From positions 21,655-63,713 of the forward strand of contig WIDE01000130.1 of assembly GCA_015039315.1 (NCBI GenBank): a stretch of 42,059 bases of DNA, written 5' to 3'. The notes beneath the pieces were generated by a model, which had not been told where the DNA came from, searched no databases, and saw nothing but the letters and a program-made list of their open reading frames with translations. Origin of the DNA: Clavulina sp. PMI_390. Its lineage: Eukaryota > Basidiomycota > Agaricomycetes > Cantharellales > Hydnaceae. Each line of letters opens with the position of its first letter. Within the stretch, counting starts at the first letter, position 1. This document shows positions 1 to 10,300 of the stretch, piece by piece. The position numbers and the translations under genes are program-made.

Positions 1-1254
1 CGCTCAGACCTCAAGAGCTGCTCCACCATCAACCACCGACTTAATTATCTCACTCTCCCCCTTGTTTGGACGCGATTCACCCTTCATCTCAATGCTATCC
101 ATCAATTTGACCTGTTAAACCATCTCCCCTCTATCATCAGTTATCCCCACAAAATACAATCTATTCGCACATTGCGGATACCTTTCATGGACCCAGAACT
201 TGAAGCGACCATCACAACGACACAATCCATACTCGAACAGTCTCCCAAAAATAAAGTCCCTGCCGTCGCCTCTACGATAGAGGCTCTCTTTTTACTTCTA
301 GATAACGTCAAGCAATTGACTGTTATCCAAGTAGATCGTACGACTCTTGAGATGTACTATCTCTACCTCTCGAATCATTTTACTGAAGTTTCTGATCAGG
401 TTGAACATCGAGTCCCTCAGGATGTCGAGTCTCTTACACCAACCGCACTGAGAATTCTGGAGGGTTGGTTACCGAAATCAAAACTATGGGAGCTGAGCAC
501 AATCAATCTCCCGTCTGACGCTGTAGCTCAACTTCTCAAAACCCCTTCCCCCATTTCCTCTCTATCAGTGATCCCCCCAGTACAGAACTCCTCCCATCCG
601 AATGACATTCAACCTCTGGTATCCCTAACACTCAGGAGCCTCCGAACAAGCGTCCACTGGGCGCAAGCCTTCCTCTCTCCCACGTCGCCGTCACACTCTC
701 TGGTGCTACTTGACGTCTTACCCCTCGCCGGAAATGGGCACCTTGGCCGTCGTATGGCAGAGCTACCAAGTCCTGTAAAAATTTTACAGGCAGAAAAGAT
801 GACATTGTTCTACCTCACAATGATGGTGATCGGAATCCATCGTGGTGGGACATGCCCTAACTTGCGGGTTATCGTGCATTCCTCTCGCGGAATTGAGGAA
901 AAAGGAATTTTAGAAACTAGGAGGCTAACTGCCCGGCTGGTATATCTCTCATTCAATATGCATCAGTCCTTGCATACCTACGTATTGCGGATTGCGCACT
1001 ATCCACATCAAATCTGGGCGGATTTGGATGCCCCTAGCGCATTTGCCCGCGATCTCGCTAATAAGATGACTGCACTCGACGGTCGTTCCCCACCTCCAAG
1101 AGTCATACTAGAGTTGGGCACCCTTGGAACGCCAGACTTTGTGTGTTGGATATTCACCACAAAGTCCAGGAATGAGTGGACATGCCAGAAGGAGGACAAT
1201 GTGATAGAAGACTCAGCTGAGCGAGAGGATATTTTATACCTAAACCGCAGCTGA
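1..1254 (+). CDS. F-box-type protein, 5' truncated by window edge
   Basis: An open frame runs from base 1 to the TGA at 1252-1254 (417 codons), so the true start lies outside the window. The first residues read like the segment just after an F-box in basidiomycete proteins (DLKSCSTINHRLNYLTLPLVW), where the family usually has 'xxCSLVCxxWxxLATPLLW'. The rest is a leucine-rich body without catalytic motifs, with LRR-like strands such as VSLTLRSLR around residue 208. F-box proteins of this kind normally present substrates to SCF ubiquitin ligases; that role is inferred from family. The F-box itself is not in view, so the call rests on the flanking segment. No intron is needed in the visible part. 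Confidence 0.55.
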   Translation, partial: RSDLKSCSTINHRLNYLTLPLVWTRFTLHLNAIHQFDLLNHLPSIISYPHKIQSIRTLRIPFMDPELEATITTTQSILEQSPKNKVPAVASTIEALFLLLDNVKQLTVIQVDRTTLEMYYLYLSNHFTEVSDQVEHRVPQDVESLTPTALRILEGWLPKSKLWELSTINLPSDAVAQLLKTPSPISSLSVIPPVQNSSHPNDIQPLVSLTLRSLRTSVHWAQAFLSPTSPSHSLVLLDVLPLAGNGHLGRRMAELPSPVKILQAEKMTLFYLTMMVIGIHRGGTCPNLRVIVHSSRGIEEKGILETRRLTARLVYLSFNMHQSLHTYVLRIAHYPHQIWADLDAPSAFARDLANKMTALDGRSPPPRVILELGTLGTPDFVCWIFTTKSRNEWTCQKEDNVIEDSAEREDILYLNRS

Positions 1255-1639
1255 TCATCCCACATTCCCTATTGAAAAGGAGGGACTTCGCGCTCCAGCT
1301 CCGCAATATTTGGGCCATGTCGTCACGCCCGCATCTGCCGCAAGAACGTCTAGTAGTCAATTGGGGGAAAGAAACAAGAATTCAAATTGCTCGGAAGGGC
1401 CTTGGCCGACACCCAAATCATGTCCGCCTGCGGGCGGTTGGTTGCCTCTCCAAGCGACACTCCACTGCTGCTCAGGCGGTGCAGTCCAGGCTTTATAAAA
1501 CACCATATTGCCTCATATATTATGGTTTGGCCACTTCCGTCGCACTGGATTCCCTGGAAAGGAGAGGGAGTGAACATTTTCCAGTAATGGAGACGTTGCC
1601 TGATCGTACTGGCTTCAAGCCTCCCCCAGCTCAATCCAG
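1255..1639. other. gene-free stretch with one TATA-like site
   Basis: No convincing coding region was seen. A TATAAAA sequence at about 1493-1499 lies some 145 bases upstream of the small ORF starting at 1640 and could be its promoter, but nothing else supports this. ORFs on both strands here have no recognisable composition or splice context. Confidence 0.3.
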
Positions 1640-1861
1640 ATGTATTATCTCCAGAACCCTCCCTTTCCCCCTCCTTGGGGCCTGATCGACCGCCCATTCG
1701 ACCCTCTGGCTCTCGGTAATCACCTTCTATTTTGTCTCTCTCGTTGAGAAAATGCTGTCTCTACCTCTCGCTCAGGGTTTCACCATGGAGTACATCCTGT
1801 TAGCCAGGCCTACCACCGCTGCGTCTTCCGCCAAATCCAACCCTCATGCTCAAGAGCATAA
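1640..1861 (+). CDS. possible small hypothetical protein, two exons
   Basis: I do not recognise this protein. ATG at 1640 opens a Pro/aromatic-rich frame (MYYLQNPPFPPPWGL). A GTAATC donor at 1716 and a CTCAG acceptor ending at 1775 would remove a 60-nt intron and keep the frame open to TAA at 1859-1861, giving 53 aa (exons 1640-1715 and 1776-1861). There is no signal peptide or membrane segment. Without splicing the frame still ends quickly (about 35 aa). The only support is the plausible intron, a TATA-like box upstream and the unusual composition, so it could be noncoding. Confidence 0.22.
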
Positions 1862-2304
1862 TGGATGTTCCTAACTATATCTTATGGCGGAAGCATGCGA
1901 TGTTGGGCTTCCCCACGTGCCGAGCTTCCCTAAAGTTCAAGTTCTAGAACAGACAGGAACCAAAGATCACTTGATCTATGGGCGGTACACCTGACATTCC
2001 ACGGCGCACGTTCTTTCCTCTCCAAATTTCATGCCGTACTTTTGTGTCGTCGACTCTTCTTGTTCCTTCCGCCTCGTGATCACTTCTTTCTTGCTTCGGA
2101 TTTCATACGCTGTATACTACGCGTCTATTTTAGAGGGCTTCCATGACCTCATTTGTCCTGTCGATCCAGTGGGTCAGCGGTCATCACATTGAAAAACATT
2201 TCCGATGGTCCTGTGGGGTGGGACGGGCGACAACGGGTATAAAGCGTTGGCCGTCAGACTAGTGCTCTCCATCAACAACAACCCCCTCCAAAATCACACA
2301 CGAA
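1862..2304. promoter_or_regulatory. intergenic region with TATA box for the small secreted protein
   Basis: No gene seen. TATAAA at 2238-2243 sits 62 bases before the ATG at 2305, followed by an A/C-rich leader (CATCAACAACAACCCC) typical of a fungal transcription start and 5' UTR. Confidence 0.45.
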
Positions 2305-2761
2305 ATGCGTTTCTCCATAATCACCGTGACGTTATGCTTTGCCGCTTATGCGTCCGCAATGTACATGTAAGCTCTGATCGCGTCAGACGTACTCGCTCAG
2401 AGCGCTCACTGCTCGCTGCTAGGCCTTCTAAGCTGATAAACAAGGATGATGTCCTCGCCGAGGCACGGGGTCTGGTGTTGTAAGGATTTCATTTCGTTGG
2501 AGTCGAATGTCTGGGGCGGTTCTAGACGCCAACGGTCTGACTGGCTGCCTTGCCGCTCCCTTCCTTTGCGTTCTCGTGATCTTCCACAGCCCACCAACTC
2601 CATGTGCCGAAGACTGCGGAAAAGCTGCTTTCCAATGCGGCGGTACCTGCTCGATCTTCCAGTTAGTATTGGGTCAGCCGAAGGATGCATCCGAATGCTT
2701 GTTCGAATGCGGGGAAGAGTTCAAAACTTGTGTCACGCGCTGTTCAGCAGGTCGAGGGTAG
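2305..2761 (+). CDS. small secreted cysteine-rich protein, tandem CX3C repeats
   Basis: Three exons (2305-2366, 2423-2479, 2590-2761) give 96 aa. Residues 1-18 are a clear signal peptide (MRFSIITVTLCFAAYASA), so the product should be secreted. The mature part has eight cysteines spaced C-x3-C-x6-C-x3-C-x15-C-x3-C-x6-C-x3-C, that is, the same four-cysteine unit twice. A C-x3-C-xn-C-x3-C unit is the pattern of alpha-hairpinins, where two helices are held by two disulfides; the similarity is one of spacing only. Intron 1 (GTAAGC...CTAG, 56 nt) is typical. Intron 2 (GTAAGG...CCACAG, 110 nt) is longer and its acceptor was chosen because it restores the Cys-rich frame. The gene converges on TTI2. 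Function unknown; an apoplastic effector or antimicrobial role is only a possibility. Confidence 0.55.
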
Positions 2762-2924
2762 AAGAATGGTGGGAGAGTAAAAAAAATTATTGTTTATCGA
2801 TCAAAATTCAGGAGGTCGAGGTTGATAGCCTTGCGAAGCTCCTCCTGAGCCCATATATTGTAACACATGTATACCATATTCGAGCACAGTCAACTCCCCA
2901 CTGGGCTAAGATTGAAAGGATTTC

Positions 2925-4677
2925 CTAACTCTTTTTGGGGAATAGGTCGGAGAACATCGATGGGTCAGCTTGCATGAGCCGGGGAAGCTCTTTCTATTGA
3001 GCGATTAATGTGAGACCCCAACAACGACACTAGGCAATATGGTTCAACTCACGTCGTGGATGTCAGGGCTGACAGCTACCAGTTCCCTGGCCAATTCGAG
3101 CAATGCCGTAACTAATGTCGCTAAATGCAAGCGCATGAGAACTACCGAGGATTGAAATCCGCAACCGAAAGCACCTACCGTCCTCGCTTCGCTTCTCCTT
3201 GGTCTCGACCCAGCACCGCAGCAAGCTGTCGAGAATACGATGTTTCCACGACCCGACAAGCCCCGTACCTGCACATATCCGAATCAGCCCTGTCAAGCAT
3301 CGGCAGCTGAGTAGCTGGAGTCGAGGAGCGGTCGGGACTTCAGGTTTTGTAATCATAAACTCGGAGAGTTGCGGAATGAGCGCCTACGATCCGTCAACTC
3401 AGCAAGGATTAAGCCCAAGGAATGAGATTGTGGCCAACAAACAAGTTTCCTGTTACATTACCTTGAAGAACCGAACGCTCGATATCCCCAGTTCGTCTAC
3501 GACCGGGATAAGAGCTTCGACGGAGGTCTCGATCATCTTGGCATTTCGGGTCCCATAGATCCATGCGCCGCCGATGATGTCCTCGGAAATAAGCGTCCAT
3601 AGGAGTTCATATCGTCGCTGACTACCCGGCTCAGCGATGCGATTCGTGAGACGGAGGTAGCACGTTGTTGAGGCAAGGAACAGCGGTGGCGCCGTCTCTT
3701 CCGACAGGAATCTCATCGCTGTTCCCAAAAACTAGGTAGAGTATGAGCATGAAACAGGGGCAGGGAGAGTCGAAGGGTGCCAAATCGCAGTTACGGACCT
3801 GGAACAAAAGCGAATCTACGCCCGTCCGTTTGAGGAGGCTGGCGTCCACTCGGTCGACTAACTCTGTCGCAACTGCTATTCCGCGAGGCTTGAACCTAGG
3901 GTCGAAATCATCCACTAGTGTCATGAGAGGAGGTATCACAAGCGGCCATAACGTCTCGAAATCTCCATCCTAAAAGCTAGGAGGCTCAATTCAATCTCGA
4001 GGGTCTGGAGATTGCTCAGACATACGTCGAGCTGCATTATGCACCATCGAAGGCAGTTCCAACACCCCAGGCCTTCGTTCTTCCAGTGTTGTTCCCGATA
4101 AAAATCCTGTGTAGCTGCCGTTCCACCTGCTGGTCTGGGGAGTGACCTGCCACTATCCAGATTGACGCGCGGATGGGCAGAAGCAATGAAAAGAGGATTG
4201 ATCTCGGTTTCAAGCACTTCTCGGACGATGCTTTGACAAGAAGTCGGCTGATGCGAGACACATTTGTCTGCGATGTCTGTCGCCCATTGGTGACAATTTG
4301 CGTTAGCCTACCACGAAATGATGGAAAAAGAAGGGGGAGCACACTTTTGGCAAGATCGGATGTTGATTGGCTGGTAAAGTCGTCGACGCCAATCAAGGAT
4401 GTGACTCGGAGCAGGAATCGAGATCGCACAGATGCGACAAGAGTTTCAGGTTCTACAGCCTGTAGTTTGTTGAGGGATTGCCAAGCCACATCTTTCCACC
4501 GCAGTAGAGGGCCTTGAGAGAATAAGGAATCATTTTTCTCAGAGAGCGCCTATCTTATTGTAGGATAGATGACGATGAACCAGATTCGAGCTCGAGAGCT
4601 TGGTACTCAACAGGGATTCGCAAGTTGTCCAGTAGACTCTCTAGAACGCCGGTTTGATTCTCGCTCGAAGATTGCAT
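2925..4677 (-). CDS. TTI2: TTI2 family protein (Tel2-Tti1-Tti2 complex)
   Basis: Eight exons read from high to low coordinates: 4612-4677, 4312-4549, 4026-4267, 3799-3969, 3462-3731, 3179-3383, 3053-3120, 2925-2993. They sum to 1329 nt, 442 aa. The family-like core spans exons 3-5: a Trp/Cys-rich helix (CLRWCIMQLD), then LWPLVIPPLMTLVDDF and RTGVDSLLFQ, followed by helical HEAT-like segments and a short tail ending in DLFPKKS. TTI2 proteins join Tel2 and Tti1 in the TTT co-chaperone, which stabilises PIKK kinases (ATM/Tel1, ATR/Mec1, TOR). The identification is from the remembered pattern of the central LPP-LLTLLDD segment. The junction of exons 1 and 2 (donor GTTGAGT at 4611) is the least certain splice; all others use ordinary signals. 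Confidence 0.65.
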
Positions 4678-5171
4678 AACTAATATCTATATCAAATTAT
4701 CACTATTAGAATTCATTAAGTCGTTCAAGTTCACTGACCCCAATATGACGAACACGGAGAAAAGTGGCCGTGACGAGGGTCGTCACAGCTGTGACTCCGG
4801 TGTTCCTCCTCGTGCGGCCGCCACCGAACTATCACGCTATTAAGCATGAGCCCCGAGCACAATGAAAGATGCCCTTTAGAACCCTTAAGTGCAGGATCTG
4901 ACGTGAGAAATCCCCCCCTTCCTGGTGCTGCCAGGTCGTGCTGCCTAATTCACTGGGACTCAAACCCCAAAACGGTCTAGGCTGGGAGCAGCCTAATTCG
5001 TCTCGAAGCAGCAAGTGTCACCTGGACGTACCGTGACGAGCGCGCGGTAGTGGCATCATTCTTGCCGCGATCGTCGATGCATGTGTGCTAGCTAGTGCAC
5101 CTCTACTGCTTAGCCTTTGTCTAGTACGTGAGTGGTTTGCACGCATTATGCCTCGCTTTAACCGCTCATGA
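4678..5171. other. intergenic region between TTI2 and an LRR-type gene
   Basis: No supportable gene. A short ATG frame at 4745-4843 (32 codons) has no continuation by obvious splice sites. The segment should hold the TTI2 promoter and whatever upstream exon the gene at 5172 may have, but I could not identify either with confidence. Confidence 0.3.
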
Positions 5172-6722
5172 AATGCTGTGATTGACCCTACGGTGTATGC
5201 TCCCAGCTTCAGCTTCCATTGTTCCCCTGCTGTGTTTCTCCCCGACGTCGGAACCTGCGCACACTTCTGCTCGAATATGCGCTCCCACACTAGCATCGAC
5301 GAGTGGTTCCGCAAGGAGCCTGGCCAGTGCATCCCAGAAGGTGGAGGGCACGAATTGAGGGTATATCTAGGCCCCTCGTCCCTGGACCAAATCGCCACCG
5401 CGGCTATGATCTCACGCCCGCACGCCAAGTTCCTCGATGTCTTTGAACAAAGCAAGCAGTACTGGCGAGAGCTTACGATCGACTACGCTGACGGGTCATT
5501 CGATGGCTCCTCCGAGAGCTCATTTGGCGGGAGTGACGACACTGACGTCTCGGACGTTGATGTGATCAAGCTCGAAGAGGTCATCCTTGGTGGCACATTC
5601 TCGTCTCTCCACCGCCTCAAGGTCTTCGGACCCCCAGGTGAAAGCCGTCCTATGATGCTCCCCCGAGGGTCTGCTCTCCCCAAGCTTTCACACCTGGAAG
5701 TCTACAACCGAATGCTCCATACCGAGAACGAGTTATTCGCCGAGCCTTTCCGCCACTTACACGAACTCATCCTCACTCTTCCTCCATATCTCGATGAGAC
5801 CTCTTCTTCATGGACCTCGCTTCTTTCCCACAACTTGTTCCCAAAGTTGCGGAAGTTGCGAATTTGTGGCCTCCAACCAGGTCATGTGGAGCGGTCCTTT
5901 ATTGTTGATCATCAGAACATAGGGACGGACGATCACCGCTTGCTTCTAGAGCACCTCCAGCAGCTCAGCATTGGCGTCACGCGAGCAGGGACCCTCAAGT
6001 GCCTGTTCGGCGCACTGAAACTCTGCTCTCTGCGCACACTCTCCATTGATGGGTTCTGGGACGGGGCTACCCTGCCTCAGGGTTTACTTCAGCAAATCGT
6101 AGGTTTTTTTCGTTTCAAATCATGACTGTTATCAGGCACGGTTCTGAACACATCTTGTTCGGGATGGGTGTGTATTAGGCTCTGTGCGCCCCGCAACTTC
6201 GCTCATTTGAGCTGGACCCTCATTGTTCGCACATGAGCCTCGATCACGTCAAGAGCATCTTGGACGAACTCGCAGCCGAAGCAGCCAATCTCTGGCCGCT
6301 TTCCTTGACAGCCGTGCGCGCAGGGTTCAAAATTGGTCGCTCAAGTCCGCCGGCCTCGTGGTCCAGCAGCGCCAGTGCGAGTCCCATCGACGCTGACGAG
6401 GAGATTGCGAGCGATAGTGATGACGAAGCGTACTCTATCACATCGATGCAGGCGAACTGCGGGGCTCCAAAGGTGATGCTCCCGCCAAGGGTCCTCCGCA
6501 AATACGAGCTCAGTGTGTTGGAGCTCGCGCGAAAGCGCCTCCCAGAGCTTACAGTAGTTGGAGTGGTTACGCTTTCGCAGCAATACCGAATAACGCTGGA
6601 TAAGCTCGTTCGTATCGAGGTCAGTCAAAAGAAACACTTTTGAGACATGGCCCTATTCTAATCCTCGATCTTTGTGATAGTCTCTGCCCATCCGACCCTC
6701 AAAAAGCATTTGGGGCGCATGA
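5172..6722 (+). CDS. F-box/LRR-type protein, N-terminus missing or not located
   Basis: Three exons: about 5172-6088, 6179-6619 and 6681-6722. Introns GTAGGT...TTAG and GTCAGT...ATAG are in phase and restore one frame ending in TGA at 6720-6722. The first in-frame ATG is at 5277; a stop at 5169-5171 closes the frame upstream. The body has LRR-like repeats (LHRLKVFGPPG, LSHLEVYNR, LHELILTLPPYL, LRKLRICGL, LRTLSIDGF), as in the large basidiomycete F-box/LRR families, preceded by a WRELTI segment and an acidic Ser/Asp-rich insert near residue 110. No F-box is visible. Either an upstream exon was missed or the gene lost its N-terminus. It converges on the adenylate cyclase gene. Confidence 0.5.
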
Positions 6723-7336
6723 GGGAAAGACGCTGTGAATGGCAAGTTGAGGCGATGGGGGCCTCACAGGGAGACCCCACTTTTCCTTTTTTTGGATCAC
6801 ACTAGCACTGTGCTAATTTGTCTCAGATATTCATTGACTCATGTTGTATCGCCTCTATGCCTGTACTCGCCCCTGTTGTAACCTGACGATATCCCATCTG
6901 CTGTATCTGTAATTCACTTGTATCACTAGTATGTAGTATTGCTATGCCTAATCATTCAATCATTGATTGGAGAAACGGATTGGATATCGTGCGTGTGTGC
7001 AGTGTCAAAGGTGTACAGATCTAGCTACAATTCGTGGTGCCGATAACAGACAACAAAGATGGGACGCAACAAGATAAGCCCCAAGAAGGAGATTTAGTAA
7101 AATACAAGGTCATATCGTCGAGGAATATTATAGGCAGTAGATCGAAAGCAGTCCAGGTCCGTCCAATGAGAGATTAGAGAGAGCGAAACACAAGAAAGCG
7201 AGATAGCGCGTTGAGTGGCAACAAAAAACATGGTATCGTGAAAGCAAAATGATCATTCGTCAAGAACGGAAAGAAAAATAGAGGGGAGTTCTGTGGGCAA
7301 CAAACGACAAGAGGAAAATGCAAACAAGAGGAAGGT
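6723..7336. other. convergent 3' intergenic region
   Basis: AT-rich spacer between the 3' ends of the LRR-type gene and the adenylate cyclase gene. It should contain both 3' UTRs. No ORF with splice support and no repeat was recognised. Confidence 0.35.
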
Positions 7337-10300
7337 TCATCGTACGCGCGCGATGGGAGACATAAGACCTTGAACGATTCGAATAGCTTGGAGGAGCATG
7401 TGAGGGTCAATATCCTCCAAGCGCGGAGGAAGCCCGCCCCTGGTAGCTGCAGGTTGCATCATAGTGCGGATCTGGATCGAGGATAACGCATTCTCAATTC
7501 GCCCCACAATATGATCGAGCATGAGAAGAATATCCTCATCGCTCGAGTCTGCTTTGAACTTGGGGAGGAGGACTTCGCGATCGGCGTGCCAGAATAGGGC
7601 AGCGTTTGGCTCAGACGAATTGCTGGCTCCTAGAGCTCCTGGTGAGACGCCTTCGGACATTTCCACGGGGGCGATTGATCGCCTGGGGGGATCGGGCTTG
7701 AAGATTCGGGACGAAGCTAGCGCCTCGAGGCGCACAGCAAGAAGGTTGAGTTCCATGACCTGGTCCAAACTAAACTGCGTACGCGATGGGGCTGCAGCAG
7801 AGGGAGGGAGGAAGGAGTTCTGGAGGCGGCCGAGAAGCATGGAAGGGAAGGCCAAGGAGAGTGCCTCAGGAGCTTCGAGACCCTTCAACGATCTTTCGCC
7901 CATAGATATCAGTTCGATACCCATTTGCTTGAGCGCCTCGATATGGTTGAAGGATACGTGAGTATCATCAAATTTGGCCTCCTTGATGATCTCCAGCTCG
8001 CGAACAACGTCGGAGCTGACCATGATCTGGCCACCTTGCGCCTGAGCCATGATACGGGCTGAACGGTTGACCATAGGACCGAAATAATCCATTCGATGAG
8101 TTGTTGGGTCTTCGGCACAGACAGGCTTCCCCCAATGAATACCCATACGCACGGACAAACCTCGAGCAATCACAGTGCCTTCGGAATCTTGGATCTCAGC
8201 ACCGTCTTCGGATTCGAGGATCTCCATGGGCCAATCCAGGTGTAGCAGCTCCATCTGCACCTTGAAGCACCAAAGAACTGCGGCAGGCAACGTTTGGAAT
8301 GCCATCATGAACGAGTCGCCTTCAGTCTTCACCTCGAAGCCACCAATCCAGCGAGCTTGACGGCGAAGCAGTTCATTGTGCTCCTTCATTGCCACCGACA
8401 TGCCAGCATTCTTCTTCTCCCAGAGCACAGTGGAGTTCCGGATATCAGTGAAGACGAGAGCAAGGTGGCCAGTAGGGGCATCCACAGATGGAGGAAGAAT
8501 ACGTAGGAGGCGGTCGCGTTCTGGACGAGGACCGGTTCGCCGGGTAGGGACATACATGTCATCTTGCAGATTCCGTGCACGGCTACCGCCCGTGAAGAGA
8601 TCGCTCACAGCGATGACCATGACGACAGTGTTTCCATCCGCGCCATACGACATCGCATGATCACGAAGCATCTGGGCGGCTTTCATGGGATCATCTCGGT
8701 TTTGGCGTGCAGTGTCGACGGCGGTACGATATGACATGTAGTCCCAGATCCCTCGATTGGCGATGATGACGAACTCATCGGCTTCGGTCAGAGTGTGGGC
8801 CATGACGTCAGGGCGAGCATTCACAGCAGGAAGCAGGTGGAAGAAGCCAAAGTTGCGAGAAAGGTCTTCCTCCTCATTCACCATACCCTTGGGAGACACC
8901 CAACCTTCAGCCCCTCGGATCCGCACAATCTCGCTTCGTTCGAAGGGATCGTGCTTCACCGAGACAGCGACGAATGAACCAGAAGATTGTGACACCACTG
9001 CTAACATGTCGCCCACATTGGCAACATACATGGTCTTCTTGCCTTCCGGCTGGTCGATGATATGAAGGACAATGGCAGAAGCCCCACCTTTGAGGTCGTT
9101 CATAATAGGGCCAGACATGCTAACCGTAGACAGCTTCCTGCCCATCCCGGCTCCGGGGTTCTCGTACTCCTTCGTAGCGAGATGCTCATACAGCGAACGG
9201 TTGAGCCCCAAGAACGCACTCCGAAGAGCATCAAGGACATCTTCGCCTCCAAACTTCTCCGCGCTTTTGACAAGTGCATCTTGGAATGTCTGAGCAAAAT
9301 TCTCGTGGAGATACCTCGCCGCGCGATTCGAATTTAGGTTGGGTTGAGTGCGTCCAAACATGCCAAAGAGGCACTCGTTTTCCTTGCCACGAAAGCGTTG
9401 CAAGGCGAGATCAAACGTCATAGGTCCATCAACGTTTCCAAGGGTGTCGGCGATTCCATAGGCCATGTGGTTGATCTCCGTATCAGATGTACGCACACGC
9501 CGCTCTAGTGAGTCGTCAGGAACAGAAGCGCCGCGCAATGTGACATCCATAAGACCAAGCACGCGAAGTTTAGTGAGGTCCGCAAAATCAAACAGGCGAT
9601 CTTGAGCGGTTGCACTAGAGGGATCGAGGACTGGGGCATTCGACATCTGCATGTTCTTGATCTCGAGACGTTTGTTGCCCGACAAGTTGAGGTACTTGAG
9701 CTGGGAGTTGAAGTTCCTGTGTTCAAAATAGCGTTAATACGAGACCCTCCTGCAGCATAGTTGTGGGCGACATACCAATTCCAATCATACTGCCAGTTGG
9801 TGACGTTGTACTTCAACAAATTGTTCCCGACGTCAAGAGTTTCCAGCGCGGACACCTTGCCGAGCTCTGCTGGAAGGGTCTGGAGCTTGTTTCCGTTGAG
9901 ATGGAGCACCTTCAACTTAAGTGACTTGATCATATCACCAGGCAAGCTTGTCAGGTTGTTCCCGCTCAAATAGAGCTCGTACAGCTGGGAGAAACTGTGT
10001 AGATGTGAGGATGGTAGTTCATTCAGCTGGTTGAAGGAGAGGTTGAGCACACGCAATTCACGCATGTACGAGAGGGTGTGGAAAATATCAAAGGACGTCG
10101 TGCGGTTTGTCACCCCAAGGTAGTTGTCTGCAAGGAATAGGCGCTGGAGAGAGAATGCAAGTGGCGGGATCGTACGGCCGGTGATCGAGAGGCCTGCTGC
10201 AGAGCCTTTGCGCTCAATATCATAGTGGATGGTGCTGGCATCATCTATTGCGTACCCGTTTGAGGCCGAGCCCAGCATCAGGGTGGCGGTAGAGGCAGCG

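Noticed and set aside
1272..1697. Overlapping ORFs on both strands between the first F-box gene and the small ORF
   Set aside because: No recognisable protein features, no clear splice sites, and conflicting frames.
4037..4489. Continuous minus-strand frame reading through the second TTI2 intron
   Set aside because: Beyond 4311 the reading loses family resemblance; splicing GTAGGC...CGCAG restores the TTI2-like core and total frame.
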